NCBI RefSeq assembly: GCF_002994745.2
Contig: NC_037094.1
Location: 26,017,001-26,081,000, forward strand
Length of the DNA: 64,000 bases
Source of the DNA: Rosa chinensis
Taxonomy: Eukaryota; Streptophyta; Magnoliopsida; Rosales; Rosaceae
Reading direction: 5' to 3'
Under the pieces are notes generated by a model. That model had not been told where the DNA came from and searched no databases. It worked only from the letters and a program-made list of their open reading frames with translations. Position numbers and translations under genes: made by a program. This document shows, in pieces, positions 33,399-45,840 of this stretch (position 1 is the first letter of the stretch; each line of letters begins with the position of its first letter).

Positions 33399-36300
33399 AT
33401 GAAGAGCAGAGAAGGAAAGCGCCCTGAGGTATGCTTTTAAAATAAGCACTAATCTGTTAACTGCTTTTTGATGAATCAAGATGAGGTACATGGTTCTTGG
33501 TTACTGATGTGGTCAAATTGCATTGATTGCAGGCCTTTTGGCCTTCCATTATGATGAAGAAATGGTTGAATATAAAGCCTAAGGTCTATGATTTTAGTGC
33601 AGATGAGGTTGACACCGAAAATGAAACTGAAAGCGAAGAAGAAGGTATGGTTTCAGCTTCCCACATTAACATCAGGGTTCTTGTGTTTTCTTTGCTCTGC
33701 TTTAATCATGTTTTCTGCAATCGTTTCTTGCAGCTTGCTCTCCTAAAGTTGCAAGAACGCGTATGCGCGGGGATCATGGCCTTAGGACAGAGGGGAACCA
33801 ATCCAGTTTCTCAACTCATCTTCCAGGCAATACTTCTTGCTGTGTTAGCAAATTGGTTCTCTTAATTGATTTCAACCAGTTTTAAGTCACCTTACAAATC
33901 AGATCTCAAACAACCATTTCTAGATGTTCAATTTGTGTTATATTCCAGTCTTTCTATTTCATGATAAAGTGATTAGTTCGGTTTTATTTGGTGGGCTACA
34001 AGTTGATAACATTGCTGCAACCTTGTGAGGTTCCTTGAAAAGGAAACCACTTGGGGATGTTAAACATGTAGCTGCTTGTTCTATCGTATTTTGGAGTGCT
34101 TTTACATTCTTCTTGTCTAATAATGTACATATATATGATATTTATTGGTTCAGATCCGCCTTCTTTTGGCTATCAGTTAAGACATAGGAGAGGAAAATCG
34201 GAAACTACACGTGCTCAGTACATAAACACAAAGGATGTGAGGTTTGTCTATGTTTTTCTACCTCCTGCAATGCTAGGCCTAGAAGTAGCACCAGTTTGGT
34301 TCTTAATGGAATTTCCTGGGGGCAATGTTTCATGTAGGGTGACAATAGGCACTTGGAATGTTGCTGGAAGAGTTCCAGATGAAGACCTTGATATTGATGA
34401 TTGGATTTCTTCAGAAGAGCCATCGGATATCTACATTTTCGGGTCAGTACTTCCTATCTTCCTCAACATAATCAACCTAGGCACATACTTTTAGTGTTTT
34501 CTGCACCAGGTCCTCCCTTCAGCTCCATAGGCAGCAAGTTCCATGCATGTTGGCGTCTGTTTTGTATCATGCTGCAAAAATTTCCCGAAATATAGTAGAA
34601 TGCTTATACTTTTTACATCAACCTGCCCCACCTAAAATATCTTCTCTGCTAATCACTTGCTACCAATGTCTTCTTTTATTTTTTGTTAAGGAATCTGTTA
34701 TTTGTAGCATTCTATATTCAGTGTCCTGATATAAAATTGAATGGGGTGACCTCAAATAACATAAGAAACAAATAACTATATAGTGGTCTGTTTAAATCTG
34801 TAGAAGAATATAAACAAGCTAGATGCTCGTCTGCATGTCTATAACCTTGAAGAAGCCTTGGAAGAAGTTAGTAACATTTTGGATGATCATCATGCATGTC
34901 TTGGTATATGCTAGTTGCATAGCATCATCCTGAATTATAATCTTATCAAGCTTTAATCATTGTGTCCAGTGCTCTATAAGTCTACATGCTTTCTTTGTAA
35001 CACATTTGAATTCAGAGTGTTTTGCCTACTGTTTATTGAAGGATGTTAAGAAGTTAGCATATAGTTGACATCACATTGTTTAAGCTTTTCTAAATGGTTT
35101 AAGTATTAGATGCTGGTGGGTGCATTGCATGCTTAACTACATGAAATTTCAGCCTAGCAGAATCTTGATGTTAGATATGTCTATCTAAAAATAGTTAATA
35201 CTGTAGATATAACCAATATCATGGCTGCTAAGAAAGTTTTAATGTAATTTTGATTAGCACTAATGTATCAGCCTATGGTTCAGTTTTCAAGAGGTTGTCC
35301 CTTTGAATGCTGGGAATGTATTCGGAGCAGAGGATAACAAACCAATACCAAAGTGGGAGGCAATCATTCGCAGAACTCTGAACAAATCATTGGAACCTGA
35401 AAGCAAACATAAATGCTACAGTGCTCCACCTTCACCTGTACAAAGGACTTCTTCTGTTGCTGATGTACTTGCAGATGAGATTAATGATCTTCCACTGGGG
35501 TTGCTCTGCCAGGAATATATTGGAGCTGCTAATGGTTGTGACTTGGAACAAGTTGAATTGACTAAAGCACTAAGTATCGGAAAGAACTTACATTGGAAGA
35601 GAATTTATGGCATTGATTGCGATAGTAGACTAGATTGGCCTGAACGCTCATTAGATGCTACCCCTCAAGTTGTCTTCTCAAATTCTAAATTGCGGCGGGT
35701 CATGAGTACTTCTGCAAGCATTGGCTTTAATTTGCCTAATCCTTTAATATTCGGTCCTCAAAATTTATCACTAAAAGGTAGTGGATTGAAAAGATCACAC
35801 CATAGCTTTGGGAGTCTGGGATCAATATTGATGCAGCAGAGAGAGATGCCCGACTTTCTTGACTCTCTCGCTGCTATGTCCGACAGGTTTTCAGAAGAGG
35901 AAGAGGACACCTTCGATGAATTACCAACTGAACAACCTTATAATGAAGTAATCATAGATGGTGTAAAGTTTCATCCAACTGAACAACCTGATAATGAAGT
36001 AATCATAGACGGTGTAAAGTTTCATCCTACATACGTGCGAATTGTCAGCAAGCAAATGGTAGGGATATATATATCCATCTGGGTGCGTAAGAAGTTGAGG
36101 AGACACATTAATAACTTGAAAGTATCTCCTGTTGGAGTTGGTCTAATGGGCTACATGGGAAACAAGGTAGTGCCTTCTATTTAATTTGCTGACATATCTT
36201 TTGCAAAAAAGTATGTGGATGTTTTGGAGAATTGTCATTTTCTTGATTTTTTTCTTTTACAATCTGTAGCTGTCTGAAGTGGATTACATTGTGTTCAATC

Positions 36301-38638
36301 TTGCTAAATGTTGGTGCTGTCTTTATTTCTTAGTGATTGTGTGCCCCTTGAATTGCTGTTTTACAATATGGTTAGCTCCAAGCTGAAGATTGCATTTTTT
36401 TTTTGAATAAAGCTGAAGATTGCATTTATTGTAAAGGAGATAACATTTTAAAGCATATACACTGATTAATTTAAATGTTCTTGCCTTTTTGTTGTTGGCT
36501 ATCATTGTAATTCATGGTTTCTGATGCAGGGGTCAGTTTCTGTAAGCATGTCCCTTTTTCAGTCACGAATGTGCTTTGTGTGTTCTCATCTGACCTCTGG
36601 TCAGAAGGAGGGGGCTGAACAGAGGCGGAACTCAGATGTGTATGAAATTATACGACGTACCTGTTTCTCATCTGTCTTCGATACAGATCAACCACAGACA
36701 ATTCCATCCCACGAGTATGCATATAATTGTCATTTCAATTTTTCGATGATGTCCTTTATGTTAACGGTTTTTTTATTCTAGATCTAATTGCAGCACACAT
36801 ATTTTCTGTCATCTCTTTATACCCTATCTTTACTCATAAAAATGCTTGAACTACTTTAGAAATACTAATACCTATTCTTTTGTGTTTACGATAACCTCAT
36901 CTGTTTTTGTTAAAACTTGGTTATGTTTGGAGAATGTCAATATAGACAACAAATGGGATTATAGAAATTTCCACACTAGATATGAAAGTACTAACACTTA
37001 ATAGATGAATAAATAATGGTCAGTGACAGTACAAGTAATTGTTCTTGATCCATGAGAGCAAAAAGGGAGGGTGAAAATACAAAAATCCTCTTTTGCTTTT
37101 GTTTATATGCTGTAGATACTAATTCAGAATATTATTAGAGGTATTTAGATGATAAATTAGTGAGAAGTGTTGACGGAAGTTAAAATTCTGAGGTGCTTTT
37201 CAGTTTCTCATGGCTGAGCCAGTTGTTTAGTAACTTTAAGTATGTGAACAACTTCTACATTGGTCTCTTCCTACTAGCTTTACTTCATATCTGTTAAATG
37301 CCAACATGAAACTGTTATTTAATGTGTTTGGGGGTGCTTTTGTAAACAGTCAGATTTTCTGGTTTGGAGATTTGAATTACCGCCTCAATATGTCAGACAC
37401 CAAGGCAAGGAAGCTTGTTGCTCTGAAACAGTGGAATGAACTTCTCAACAATGATCAGGTGAGATCATCATGCTTTTTGCAAAACCATGCTCAGTGTTCC
37501 AATCTAGTTAGCTTTTAGTGCCAGTATGTGAAATATGCCTCTCCAATTTCATTTTGCTACAGAAAATGGTTCAGGAATTCTATGTCCTGATACAAATCTC
37601 TTAAATACCTTAGAAAGCTTTAATTTGGATCTAACTTTGCTTCCAAGAGTTGTGATCTACATTCGATTAGGAAGTTTTTAATTCACCTATCAGGCAAAAG
37701 GATTGGATATTTGATCGTTTGGACCTTAAAGGAAATTGTATGAATCTTTGGTCATGATAGTCTTCTGAATCTAATGAGAAATTAGTTCCCAACCTTATAG
37801 TCTTGTAAATATATCGGCCAAAAGAAACAAAGTCTTGTAAATTGGGGTGGGGTTTAATGTGATTACCCAATGTGCAGCTAAGCAAAGAACTCCGCGGTGG
37901 GCATGTATTCGAGGGTTGGAAAGAGGGGCTGATACATTTTCCACCTACCTACAAGTATGAAATCAACTCCGATACATATGTTGGCGAGAATCCAAAGGAA
38001 GGAGAGAAGAAGAGATCACCAGCATGGTGAGTAAAACTTTTGTGGACCTAATGAGTTATCTTTCTCATTTCTTGAACGCTAAAAGTAGTGTATTGAGTCA
38101 ACTAAATTGTTAGTAACCTCAACTTTTGTGAGAATGTGGAGTGTTGTCCCATATTGCAAAAATATAAATTTGCATCAGTGAAAGGGTCTGGACCTCTCCA
38201 CCTATGGCAATTGGTTTTGGGGTTAGATGCCTTTGTTTCTTCATAACATGTTCACTTCTTTTCCCTTCCTTCTTGGTGAGGGCAGAGTTGTTTACTCCCC
38301 TGTGTGGAATGGTTTGCAGCTTCATGAATATAAGTACTTTTTCCATTCTAGATATGGATTAAGTTATCACCATGAATCAGGCAATTGATGACTAGTTCCT
38401 CTGTCTACTTGGTTACTGTAACAGGTGTGATCGTATACTGTGGCTAGGAACAGGCATCAAACAGCTTTCTTATAAGCGGGCAGAAATGACACTTTCAGAT
38501 CACCGACCGGTTAGTTCAAACTTCGTGGTTGAAGTTGAAGTCCTAGATCATCAGAAGCTACAAAGAGCTCTCAATTACACTAGTGCAGCAGTACATCCTG
38601 ACATTTTCTTGGATGAAGATGAGGATTTAGAATGTTAA
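33399..38638 (+). CDS. Type I inositol polyphosphate 5-phosphatase (ten exons, 655 aa)
   Basis: It removes the 5-phosphate from soluble inositol phosphates and/or phosphoinositides. Exons: 33399-33428, 33533-33644, 33734-33826, 34154-34241, 34338-34442, 35284-36166, 36530-36714, 37350-37458, 37878-38026, 38425-38638; all phases agree. The start [15 protein letters not shown] matches plant IP5P proteins of the CVP2/CVL1/IP5P2 group. Catalytic motifs: TWNVAGR (about residues 113-119), WFGDLNYR (503-510), SPAWCDRILW (582-591) and LSDHRPV (608-614). A large central exon holds a Ser-rich linker, as in type I members. Oddities: intron 3 needs a GC donor (CCAG/GCAATA), and residues 357-390 are two copies of a 17-residue unit. 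The last two exons are copied downstream in duplication unit B. No inactivating lesion was seen. Confidence 0.93.
35924..36025 (+). repeat. In-frame 51-bp tandem duplication in the phosphatase exon 6
   Basis: Two consecutive copies encode [17 protein letters not shown] (residues 357-373 and 374-390). They differ at a couple of bases. The duplication lies in the linker just before [10 protein letters not shown] and keeps the frame. Confidence 0.95.
36380..36425. mobile_element. Micro-insertion with perfect 16-bp target duplication
   Basis: AAGCTGAAGATTGCAT occurs at 36380-36395 and 36410-36425. The 14 bp between are TTTTTTTTTGAATA. It sits in phosphatase intron 6. Confidence 0.8.
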
Positions 38639-39556
38639 GTAGCAGAGACGAGGTAACAATCTTGAGAATCTTTTATTTTCCGTATGTTTGTTTTACTTTT
38701 CTAAAACTGATCAGGAAGAAACAATTAAGAATTGCCTAATGGAATTGCATTGGCAAAAACTTGATGATAGTCGGTTCAACTTGTGAGACTTGATCATTAA
38801 AACAGTCTGGATGACATCCCCGCCTGTGATACATAATTACTAGGGAAATGCTGCCGACTGACCCTTTTTTGCTTCAATACCTTTATCCTCTAACTCTACC
38901 TCAGAAGACTTCAATATGTGAAGTTTATTCAGAATTTTTTGTTTCCTGGCTGTTTATTTTGTGATATATTCACTGTTGCTCATTTCATATTTGAAGGAGT
39001 ATAATGATCTCCCTGCTGCATCTACATGCATGTCCGTACATAACGTGGAATTATTTTTCAAACAGGGAATTGCAGACCATTGGACAATGTTGAAACGTAC
39101 GTTGGTATCTTTTTTGACAGACGGAGTTCAATCATTCAAGATGCTGCTTTCAAATACTGTTTACTGCTGTAGGAATGTGGATAGCAATAGCTAGCTAGGA
39201 TAACAACAAACTTTAGATATTATACAAGTCAGGTTACTGTATAGATGGGAAAAAGAAAAAAGAGCATCTTTTTTTACTCGAACTGTTGTATCTTTGATTC
39301 CCTTGTATTTGTCGTATGTATATGAATAGTTACGATTTTTGGGTTGTGCCAGTGAGACTCTTTGTTACTTGGAAGCCTAAAAAGGGGGTCATATACATAA
39401 CAGGTGAATGGCACATTGATGTGATTAACAGAATATTAAAGTTCCAGAATATCTTCCACTTTGAATGTGTATCGTCTCTTGGATTTGTGCGGATTGCGGA
39501 GGAAGAAAAATGTAGTTGTTTTAAGAAAATGTGGTGTTTGATGCTGATAAGGATGG

Positions 39557-40322
39557 AGGTGGGCTTTTAATTTTGATTTTCTTTGTAATAATTTTTTATT
39601 TTTTTGAGAAGAAATAGAATCCATTAATAACCAAAAAAATTACAGAGCATTGGAAAACCGATTGTGGTATCAACACCACGACACATATTCCTACCAAGAT
39701 CCCTAGTTATGGGTCCGTCACTAATAGTAACATTTATGAACCGAAAAGGTCCAACCCCTAACCAATTTTTACGCCTATCACCCCAGGCTACAAAGAACGA
39801 TAACCAATCCCGAGTGTCACGATACAACCTCGTCACCAACATCCAGACGAACCACTCCACCCTCTTCCACACCGTGTCCATAAACCGCCAGACCACGTGC
39901 AAGGGAAATCCACCTTTCCGTTGATAACCAAACAACATCGAAATTGTAACATATTGTTCCCAGGAGTAACACCATATAGATGGCTCCACAACACGACCAA
40001 AACCTCCAAACCCTAGCTCAATTGAGTAGGGACGTTTTATTTTACCTAACCAAAAACCTGAAACTAAAACACTAATAAAAAACTTAAAGAAACTACCATG
40101 ATTGACCAACTGCTCAGGCACCGCCACCTCCACCCGCCCAGTAACAGCCCCCCACCCACTGCACAGCCACTACCTTAATCGATTTAACCACTTGATATCC
40201 AACCCACCGTCGGTGATTGACCAAGCTCCATACATCATCCCAAACCCAAGCCAACGCCCCAATTTCAGACTCCACGTCCACAGAGCCATCTTTGTAATAT
40301 TTTGGTTTCATCTAAAAAATGA
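39557..40322 (-). mobile_element. Retroposon-like insertion in unit A
   Basis: Absent from unit B. On the minus strand it ends in an A-rich tail (39557-39605). The surrounding AAGGATGGAGGTGGGC and AAGAAGATGGTAGGCC may be a decayed target duplication. The minus strand has open frames (39624-40133 and 40114-40311), Trp/Gly-rich, with no family I recognise. Confidence 0.5.
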
Positions 40323-40439
40323 AAGAAGATGGTAGGCCTGTGCTTGGTTGTCACAGTTTTGGCAGGTGAATTGACAGAAACCATATAATAGATCCAAGGG
40401 TGTTATTGGGAAGTTGAGAGACTTCAAGAAACCGTTGTT

Positions 40440-40860
40440 TTTATTTTATTTTTTATTTTAAGGTAAAATTCATTTCATAGCTACGCAAGCCAGAATGACA
40501 CTTTACAAGCCTCAATAGGGGTAAATAGGTACCATTACATTTGAAACATTTCCGCTCATTTATTCAGGAGCCTATTAGAACACATTCTATCTAGGAATAA
40601 TCGTAAAAAAGAAGATTCTGAAGCCAAGACGCTCAATTGCGGTGCATCAAAAACCTCTCTGCATTTGTGGTAGAAACAGCATTCTAGAGGCCCAACTTTC
40701 TCCTTGCCCATTGAGTTAGGGCTAGGAGGCTTACTGGAATAGAGGACCGTCAGAACATCCTTAGCTGGAATTTTGGCTGTCTTTGGCGAGTTCTTATTTT
40801 TCGCACCTAGTGGTCGGCCTCTTTTCTTCTTGGAATCCAAAGATGTAGAGTGCATGTCAA
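40440..40860 (-). mobile_element. Retroposon with perfect 16-bp target duplication
   Basis: TCAAGAAACCGTTGTT flanks it at 40424-40439 and 40861-40876, and the insert is missing from unit B. Its minus-strand 3' end is an A-rich tail. A minus-strand frame (40864-40556) reads SKKKRGRPLGAKNK near the start, an AT-hook-like basic motif, with a CysCys and His/Cys stretch later. The parent element is unknown. Confidence 0.75.
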
Positions 40861-41285
40861 TCAAGAAACCGTTGTTAGTTTTATTAAACAGAGTTTTATT
40901 TCCTAGTTTTGATCGATCCTCTTGCGATCCTGAATAAGGTGTAGGGTAGATATAAATTGAATGTGGAGAGTTAAATGAAATCCAGTTATGAAACAGTTTT
41001 CAGGTCCAACAATAATATTCAATTTTTATAACACATATTCTTCATGAAAACCTGGACCTCTGAATTTATCAAGAATGTGAATAGTTTGATAGTAAATACA
41101 TCAATGAGAAACATAAATTCCTCGATAGCATCTTACATTAAAATACTCATAAAAAGTATGTAAGCAAAAAATAATAGATGAACAAACTAAAAGATACATC
41201 AAACCTACTTTTCCTAGACTCTTAGTAGCATAACATATTTTAATTTTTAACTATTTCAACAATTTCTCTCTCAATCACCAACTTG

Positions 41286-41484
41286 TCACCATTTTGTGTT
41301 CAAATTGAGAGGGCTAAAAGAATTACTATGCCTACTTGTAGGAGGTGGTCGCGTTGGGGCTGGCGGGCATGTAACTTGCTCTGGCGGAGTCAATTTGGAT
41401 CCTTTTATCTTTTGGAGTTGTGGACATCTTCAACTTGTTGACATCTGTTGCTCCATACACTTGAGAATTATTTGAAGAACTCAT
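41286..41484 (-). pseudogene. SIAMESE-related-like small gene, frameshifted copy (unit A)
   Basis: Same gene as at 50536-50733. It starts MSSSNNSQVYGATDVNK, but an extra A in the run after TPKDK shifts the frame, so the CPPAP motif (EQVTCPPAPTRPPPTS) is now out of frame. A TATATATAG TATA-like box lies upstream at about 41570. The remaining sequence is still close to the open copy, so the break may be recent. Confidence 0.6.
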
Positions 41485-41839
41485 CTTGCCTAAACTTAGG
41501 ATATTGACTAAAATTCTAAACCAAAAGGTGTTGTGAATAATTTGATGAGAAAAACATGACCAGGAGCCTCTATATATAAGACTTGTTTTTCCTTTCCACA
41601 ATTTAATAAGACTAGGGAGTAATTTTTTTCATAACAAGATAGGAAATCTTTCCTAATCCAAAAGGGAAAAGCTTTGATCCATATTACAATAGGAAAGATT
41701 AAACGAATCCACTTCCAAGTCTTAGCTGAGCCTCTTGCAATGATAATTTTGTCCAAAAACCCTTGATTTCTTGATTGTTTTCCCAAACCAAACAAAGAAG
41801 ACAATTCAATAAAAGGAAGGTAGTTGATGGTTGAGAAAA

Positions 41840-42130
41840 TCCTAATTAATCATCCACCATTTCCAAGTTTGCTAGGTCAGGGTCCCAGATTCAGAAGAAT
41901 TCAAGATGATTATTATACGTGGAAGCTTGGTGTTCATCTGCAACCCATACTTTAAATATGAAAAGTAGATCCTGACTTTCATGTGGAGTGACCTTCCCTT
42001 TTGAGACTCGTCGATGGAGAGAGTAGATTAACTGTATCATGCTCTTGTTAACATTAATAATTAATCGTTGTTTCTATTGAGCTGCCTGAAGGTCTCAAAC
42101 TTCAAAGGAACACACCATCTAGTTGTAAGC
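41840..42130 (-). pseudogene. Conserved block with SLHRRVSxxKVTPHESQDLL motif, unit A copy
   Basis: Matches the open frame at 51107-51352 in unit B but carries a stop near EFF and other changes. No family is recognised. Confidence 0.35.
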
Positions 42131-42792
42131 GCGGGGAGAGGGCGTCTTCAGATATCACGGTGGGACGATGTTGATTCCATATATCTTTAGGGTTTGGAAT
42201 TTAAAGGAATATTGTTAACATATAACATACATATAGTAACTTTAATTACTCAAGTCAGAACCTACTTTACTCTAATAGAGACTTTATTAATGAGGAAATT
42301 TCTAGTAAGTACACCATGGAAGAGAGGGGGAGGGGTGGGTTAATTCCCTTCCGGTCATTATACTTTCAAAATGACGAAAAGGGCATCACATGCTCTTTGC
42401 AAAACCATGCTCAGTGTTCCAATCTAGTAAGCTTTTAGTGTCAGTATGTGAAATATGCCTCTCCGATTTCAGTTTACTACAGAAAATGGTTCAGGAATTC
42501 TATGTCCTAATAAAAATCTCTTGAATACCTTAGAAAGCTTTAATTTGGATCTAACTTTGCTTCTAAGAGTTGTGATCTACATTCAATTAGGAAATTTTCA
42601 TTCATCTATCAGGCAAAAGGATTGTATACTTGACAGTTTAGACCTTTAAGCAAATTGTGTGAATCTTCGGGCATGATAGTCTTCTGAATCTAATGAGAAA
42701 TTAGTTCCCAACCTTGTAAATATATCTGCCAAAAGAAACAAAGTCTTGTAAATTGATCGAAGTGGGGTTTAATGTGATCACCCAATGTGCAG

Positions 42793-43343
42793 CTAAGCAA
42801 AGAACTCCGCAGTGGGCATGTATTCGAGGGTTGGAAAGAGGGGCTGATACATTTTCCACCTACCTACAAGTAGAAATCAACTCCGATACATATGTTGGCG
42901 AGAATCCAAAAGAAGGAGAGAAGAAGAGATCACCAGCATGGTGATCAGTAAAACTTTTGTGGACCTAATAATGAGTTATCTTTCTCATCTCTTGAACATT
43001 AAAATTTCATGTTAAATTTTAGTGCCCTTAACTTTTGTGAGAATGCGGAGTTCCATATTGCAAAAATATAACTTTGCATCAGGCAATTGTGACTAGTTCC
43101 GCGATCCTTTGTCTACTTGGTTACTGTAACAGGTTTGATCGTATACTGTGGCTAGGAGCAGGCATCAAACAACTTTTTTTTTTTTTTTTTGAAAAATCAA
43201 ACAACTTTCTTATAAGCGGGCAGAAATGAGGCTTTCAGATCACCGACCGGTTAGTTCAAACTACGTGGTTGAAGTTGAAGTCCTTAATCATCAGAAGCTA
43301 CAAAGAGCTCTCAATTACGCTGGTGCAGTAATTGTTAAGTAGA
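42793..43343 (+). pseudogene. Truncated copy of the 5-phosphatase last two exons
   Basis: It copies exons 9 (42793-42940) and 10 (from about 43133) of the gene at 33399-38638. A one-base deletion in the exon 9 copy turns AAGTATGAA into AAGTAGAA, giving an immediate stop after FPPTYK. The donor is altered to GTGATC. The exon 10 copy is split by a poly-T micro-insertion, and Cys of WCDR is changed to Phe. No upstream exons are present. It is non-functional as an enzyme. Confidence 0.9.
43164..43206. mobile_element. Micro-insertion in the pseudogene exon, empty site preserved in unit A
   Basis: ATCAAACAACT occurs at 43164-43174 and 43196-43206, separated by a T-run and GAAAA. The parent sequence at about 38456 reads CATCAAACAGCTTTCTTATA without insertion or duplication. 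Confidence 0.85.
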
Positions 43344-44284
43344 TGCGGATTTAGAATGTTCCGTAGCATAGACGAGGTAACAATCTTGAGAATCTTTTAA
43401 TTTCTGTATATATGTTTGTTTTACTTTTCTAAAACGTACTGATCAGGAAGAAACAATTGAGAATTGCCTAATGTGATATGCGCTGGCAAACACTTGATGA
43501 TAGTCGGTTCGACTTGATCATTAAAACAGTCTAGATGACATCCCCGCCTGTGATACATAATTACTAGGGAAATGCTGCTGACTGACGTCCCTTTTGCTTC
43601 AATATATACCTTTATCCTCTTAACTCTACCTGAGAAGACTTCAATATGTGAAGTTTATTCAGAATTTTTTTGTGTCCTGGCTGTTTATTTTGTGATATAT
43701 TCGCTGTTGCTCATTTCATATTTGAAGGAATTAATATTATAATGATCTTGCTGCTGCATCTGCATGCATGTCTGTACGTAATGTGGAATTATATAATTTT
43801 CAAACAGGGAATTGCAGACCATTCGACAATGTTGAAACGCTGGTTGGTATCTTTTTTGACAGGCACAGTTCAATCATTCAACATGCTGCTCTCAAATACT
43901 GTTTACTGCCATAGCAATAGCTAGCTAGGATAACAACAAACTTCAGATATTCTACAAGTCAGGTATTACTGTACAGATGGGAAAGAAAAAAAAAAAAAAA
44001 CAGAGCATCTTTCTTTTACCTCAAACTTGAAATGTTGAACGTTTAATTCCCTTTTCTTTTTCATATGTATACGTATATGTATAGTTAGAATTTTTGAGCT
44101 GTGCTTGTGAGGCTGTGACTCTGGGACTTGGAACTCTAAAACGGGGTCATATACATAACACATAACCGTTGAACAACACATTGATGTGATTAACAGAATA
44201 TTAAAATTCCAGAGTTAAGAAAATGTACTGTAATATGAAGTGGTGATTGATGCTGCTAAGAAAGGAGGTAGGCCTGTGTTTTGT

Positions 44285-44741
44285 TGATGCAGAACGGATG
44301 GCAGCCCAATTCGAAGAACAGTTGGATCGTGCTAAAGGAGGAAAACAAAAAGTGACTAGTAAACACGAAACAGCTCGGTGTCCGATTGGGACGTGCCTTA
44401 CCGGCCAGAAACAAGACTCATCGCTTTGCCATGAGCTGTGGCCTTTTTCGGGCTTTCGGGGTCGTTTAGGGCCTCAAAACTGTATTTTTCTATTTTTCCC
44501 GTTTTGGTTTTCCTAGTTATTTTTGGGTTGTTTTCGTTTTTACCCATGGGTTTTAGGGTTTCATTGTTAGTCGCCCTAAGGTTACTTTTCTCTTATTTAT
44601 GCAGCCGCAAGCGGCTGCAGAACCTATCTTTTCAACTTTTATCAATCAAATAGAGAATTTTCTCTTTTATCTCTGGTGGACTCCATAACCCTTTTGTTAG
44701 GTTTATTGTTGGTAAACCTAGTTATCAATCTGACTGTGTCA
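44285..44741 (+). repeat. 5' LTR (457 bp)
   Basis: TG...CA ends. It starts with the same [21 protein letters not shown] stretch as the 3' LTR, so the pol frame of the parent element ran into its LTR. It lacks about 20 bp (around TTTCCGGAAAGGGAATTGCA) present in the 3' LTR. Confidence 0.95.
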
Positions 44742-44743
44742 GG

Positions 44744-44758
44744 TGGTATCAAAGCAGG
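44744..44758 (+). other. Primer binding site for initiator tRNA-Met
   Basis: TGGTATCAAAGCAGG begins 3 bases after the 5' LTR end. It resembles the TGGTATCAGAGC complement of plant initiator Met tRNA with one difference. Confidence 0.85.
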
Positions 44759-44791
44759 TCTTCCCTGTCTCTTTTATTTGCCTTAGTAGTA

Positions 44792-44911
44792 ATGGGTGAA
44801 GTTACGAAATCAGATATTGAAGCTCTTACGACAGCGTTTACCGCTGCCATCAATTCCATGAATAATCAGATTGGAGAAATTCGTGGATTGTTGGGTGAGA
44901 GGAACAACAAC

Positions 44912-44945
<34 letters not shown>

Positions 44946-45840
44946 ACAACAACAATAATCGGAATCGAGGCGGGGAAGGAGGCCAGCGAGTTAGGGCTCC
45001 ACCTGGTGAAGTTGTTGTTAATCCTTCAGAGTCTGACTCTGAAGAAGAAATTGTGCAACATGAACACCAAGGACAAGCTGACCAGGATTACAAAGTCAAG
45101 ACTGAGATTCCTGTCTTTTCAGGCAACTTGGGTGTAAAAGATTATCTAGATTGGCAGCTTCAGGTGGACAGATTCTTTGAGATTATGGAAGTGCCTGAAC
45201 ATAAGTAGGTTAAGCATGTTGCCTGGAGATTGAAGAGTACTGCTGCAGTTTGGTGGGATAAATTGCAGAACACTCGAAGGAAGCAGAGGAAACAGGGTGT
45301 TAGAACATGGCGAAGAATGAAGCAGTTGATGATGGAGAGATTCTTGCCAGATGATTATGAGCAGATTTTGTACAGGTTGTATATTGAATGTGTCCAGGGA
45401 ACTAGGACAGTGGCTGAGTACACCGCTGAGTTCCTAAGCTACTCAGAGCGTAATGAACTAGGAGAAACTGAAGGCCAGAAGGTGGCTCGCTATATCAGTG
45501 GGCTGAAGCCTTTCATTCAGGAGAAAATTGGGCTAGTCACTGTGTGGACTGTGATAGAAGCTTCAAACCTAGCATTGAAAGCAAAGTTGTTAGAGAAGCC
45601 TTCACGAGCTTCTTCTTTCCAGAGATATAACTACCAAAGGAGCACATATTTGGTTAACTCCTCAACTGACAAGGGTAAAACCACACTGCAGAAAACAGAA
45701 AACAGAAAACGCTTTTAGGGCTTCTAATCCTCCTTTTAAAGGGGCTGGCAGTTCTAACAGTTCTAGTGGTGCTCAAAACAGGGCCCCGAACCAAAGGCTT
45801 AATAATCCTTATGCTAGACCTACAACAGACGTCTGTTATC
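44792..45840 (+). pseudogene. gag region with polyasparagine tract and an in-frame stop
   Basis: Starts [20 protein letters not shown]. An (AAC)n tract at about 44903-44957 encodes a long Asn run. The retrotransposon capsid-type domain follows ([51 protein letters not shown]). A TAG at 45206-45208 breaks the frame after EVPEHK. The zinc-knuckle stretch begins TTDVCYRC at the end and is cut by the inverted block. Confidence 0.88.

Larger units (their letters stand above)
37463..42300. repeat. Tandem segmental duplication, unit A
   Basis: Begins in phosphatase intron 8 (TTTGCAAAACCATGCTCAGT) and runs through the gene end, 3' flank, two retroposed insertions and a small minus-strand gene. It matches 42390-51590 in the same order and orientation once the insertions are removed. 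About 200 bp (about 38178-38382) is present only here. Confidence 0.85.
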
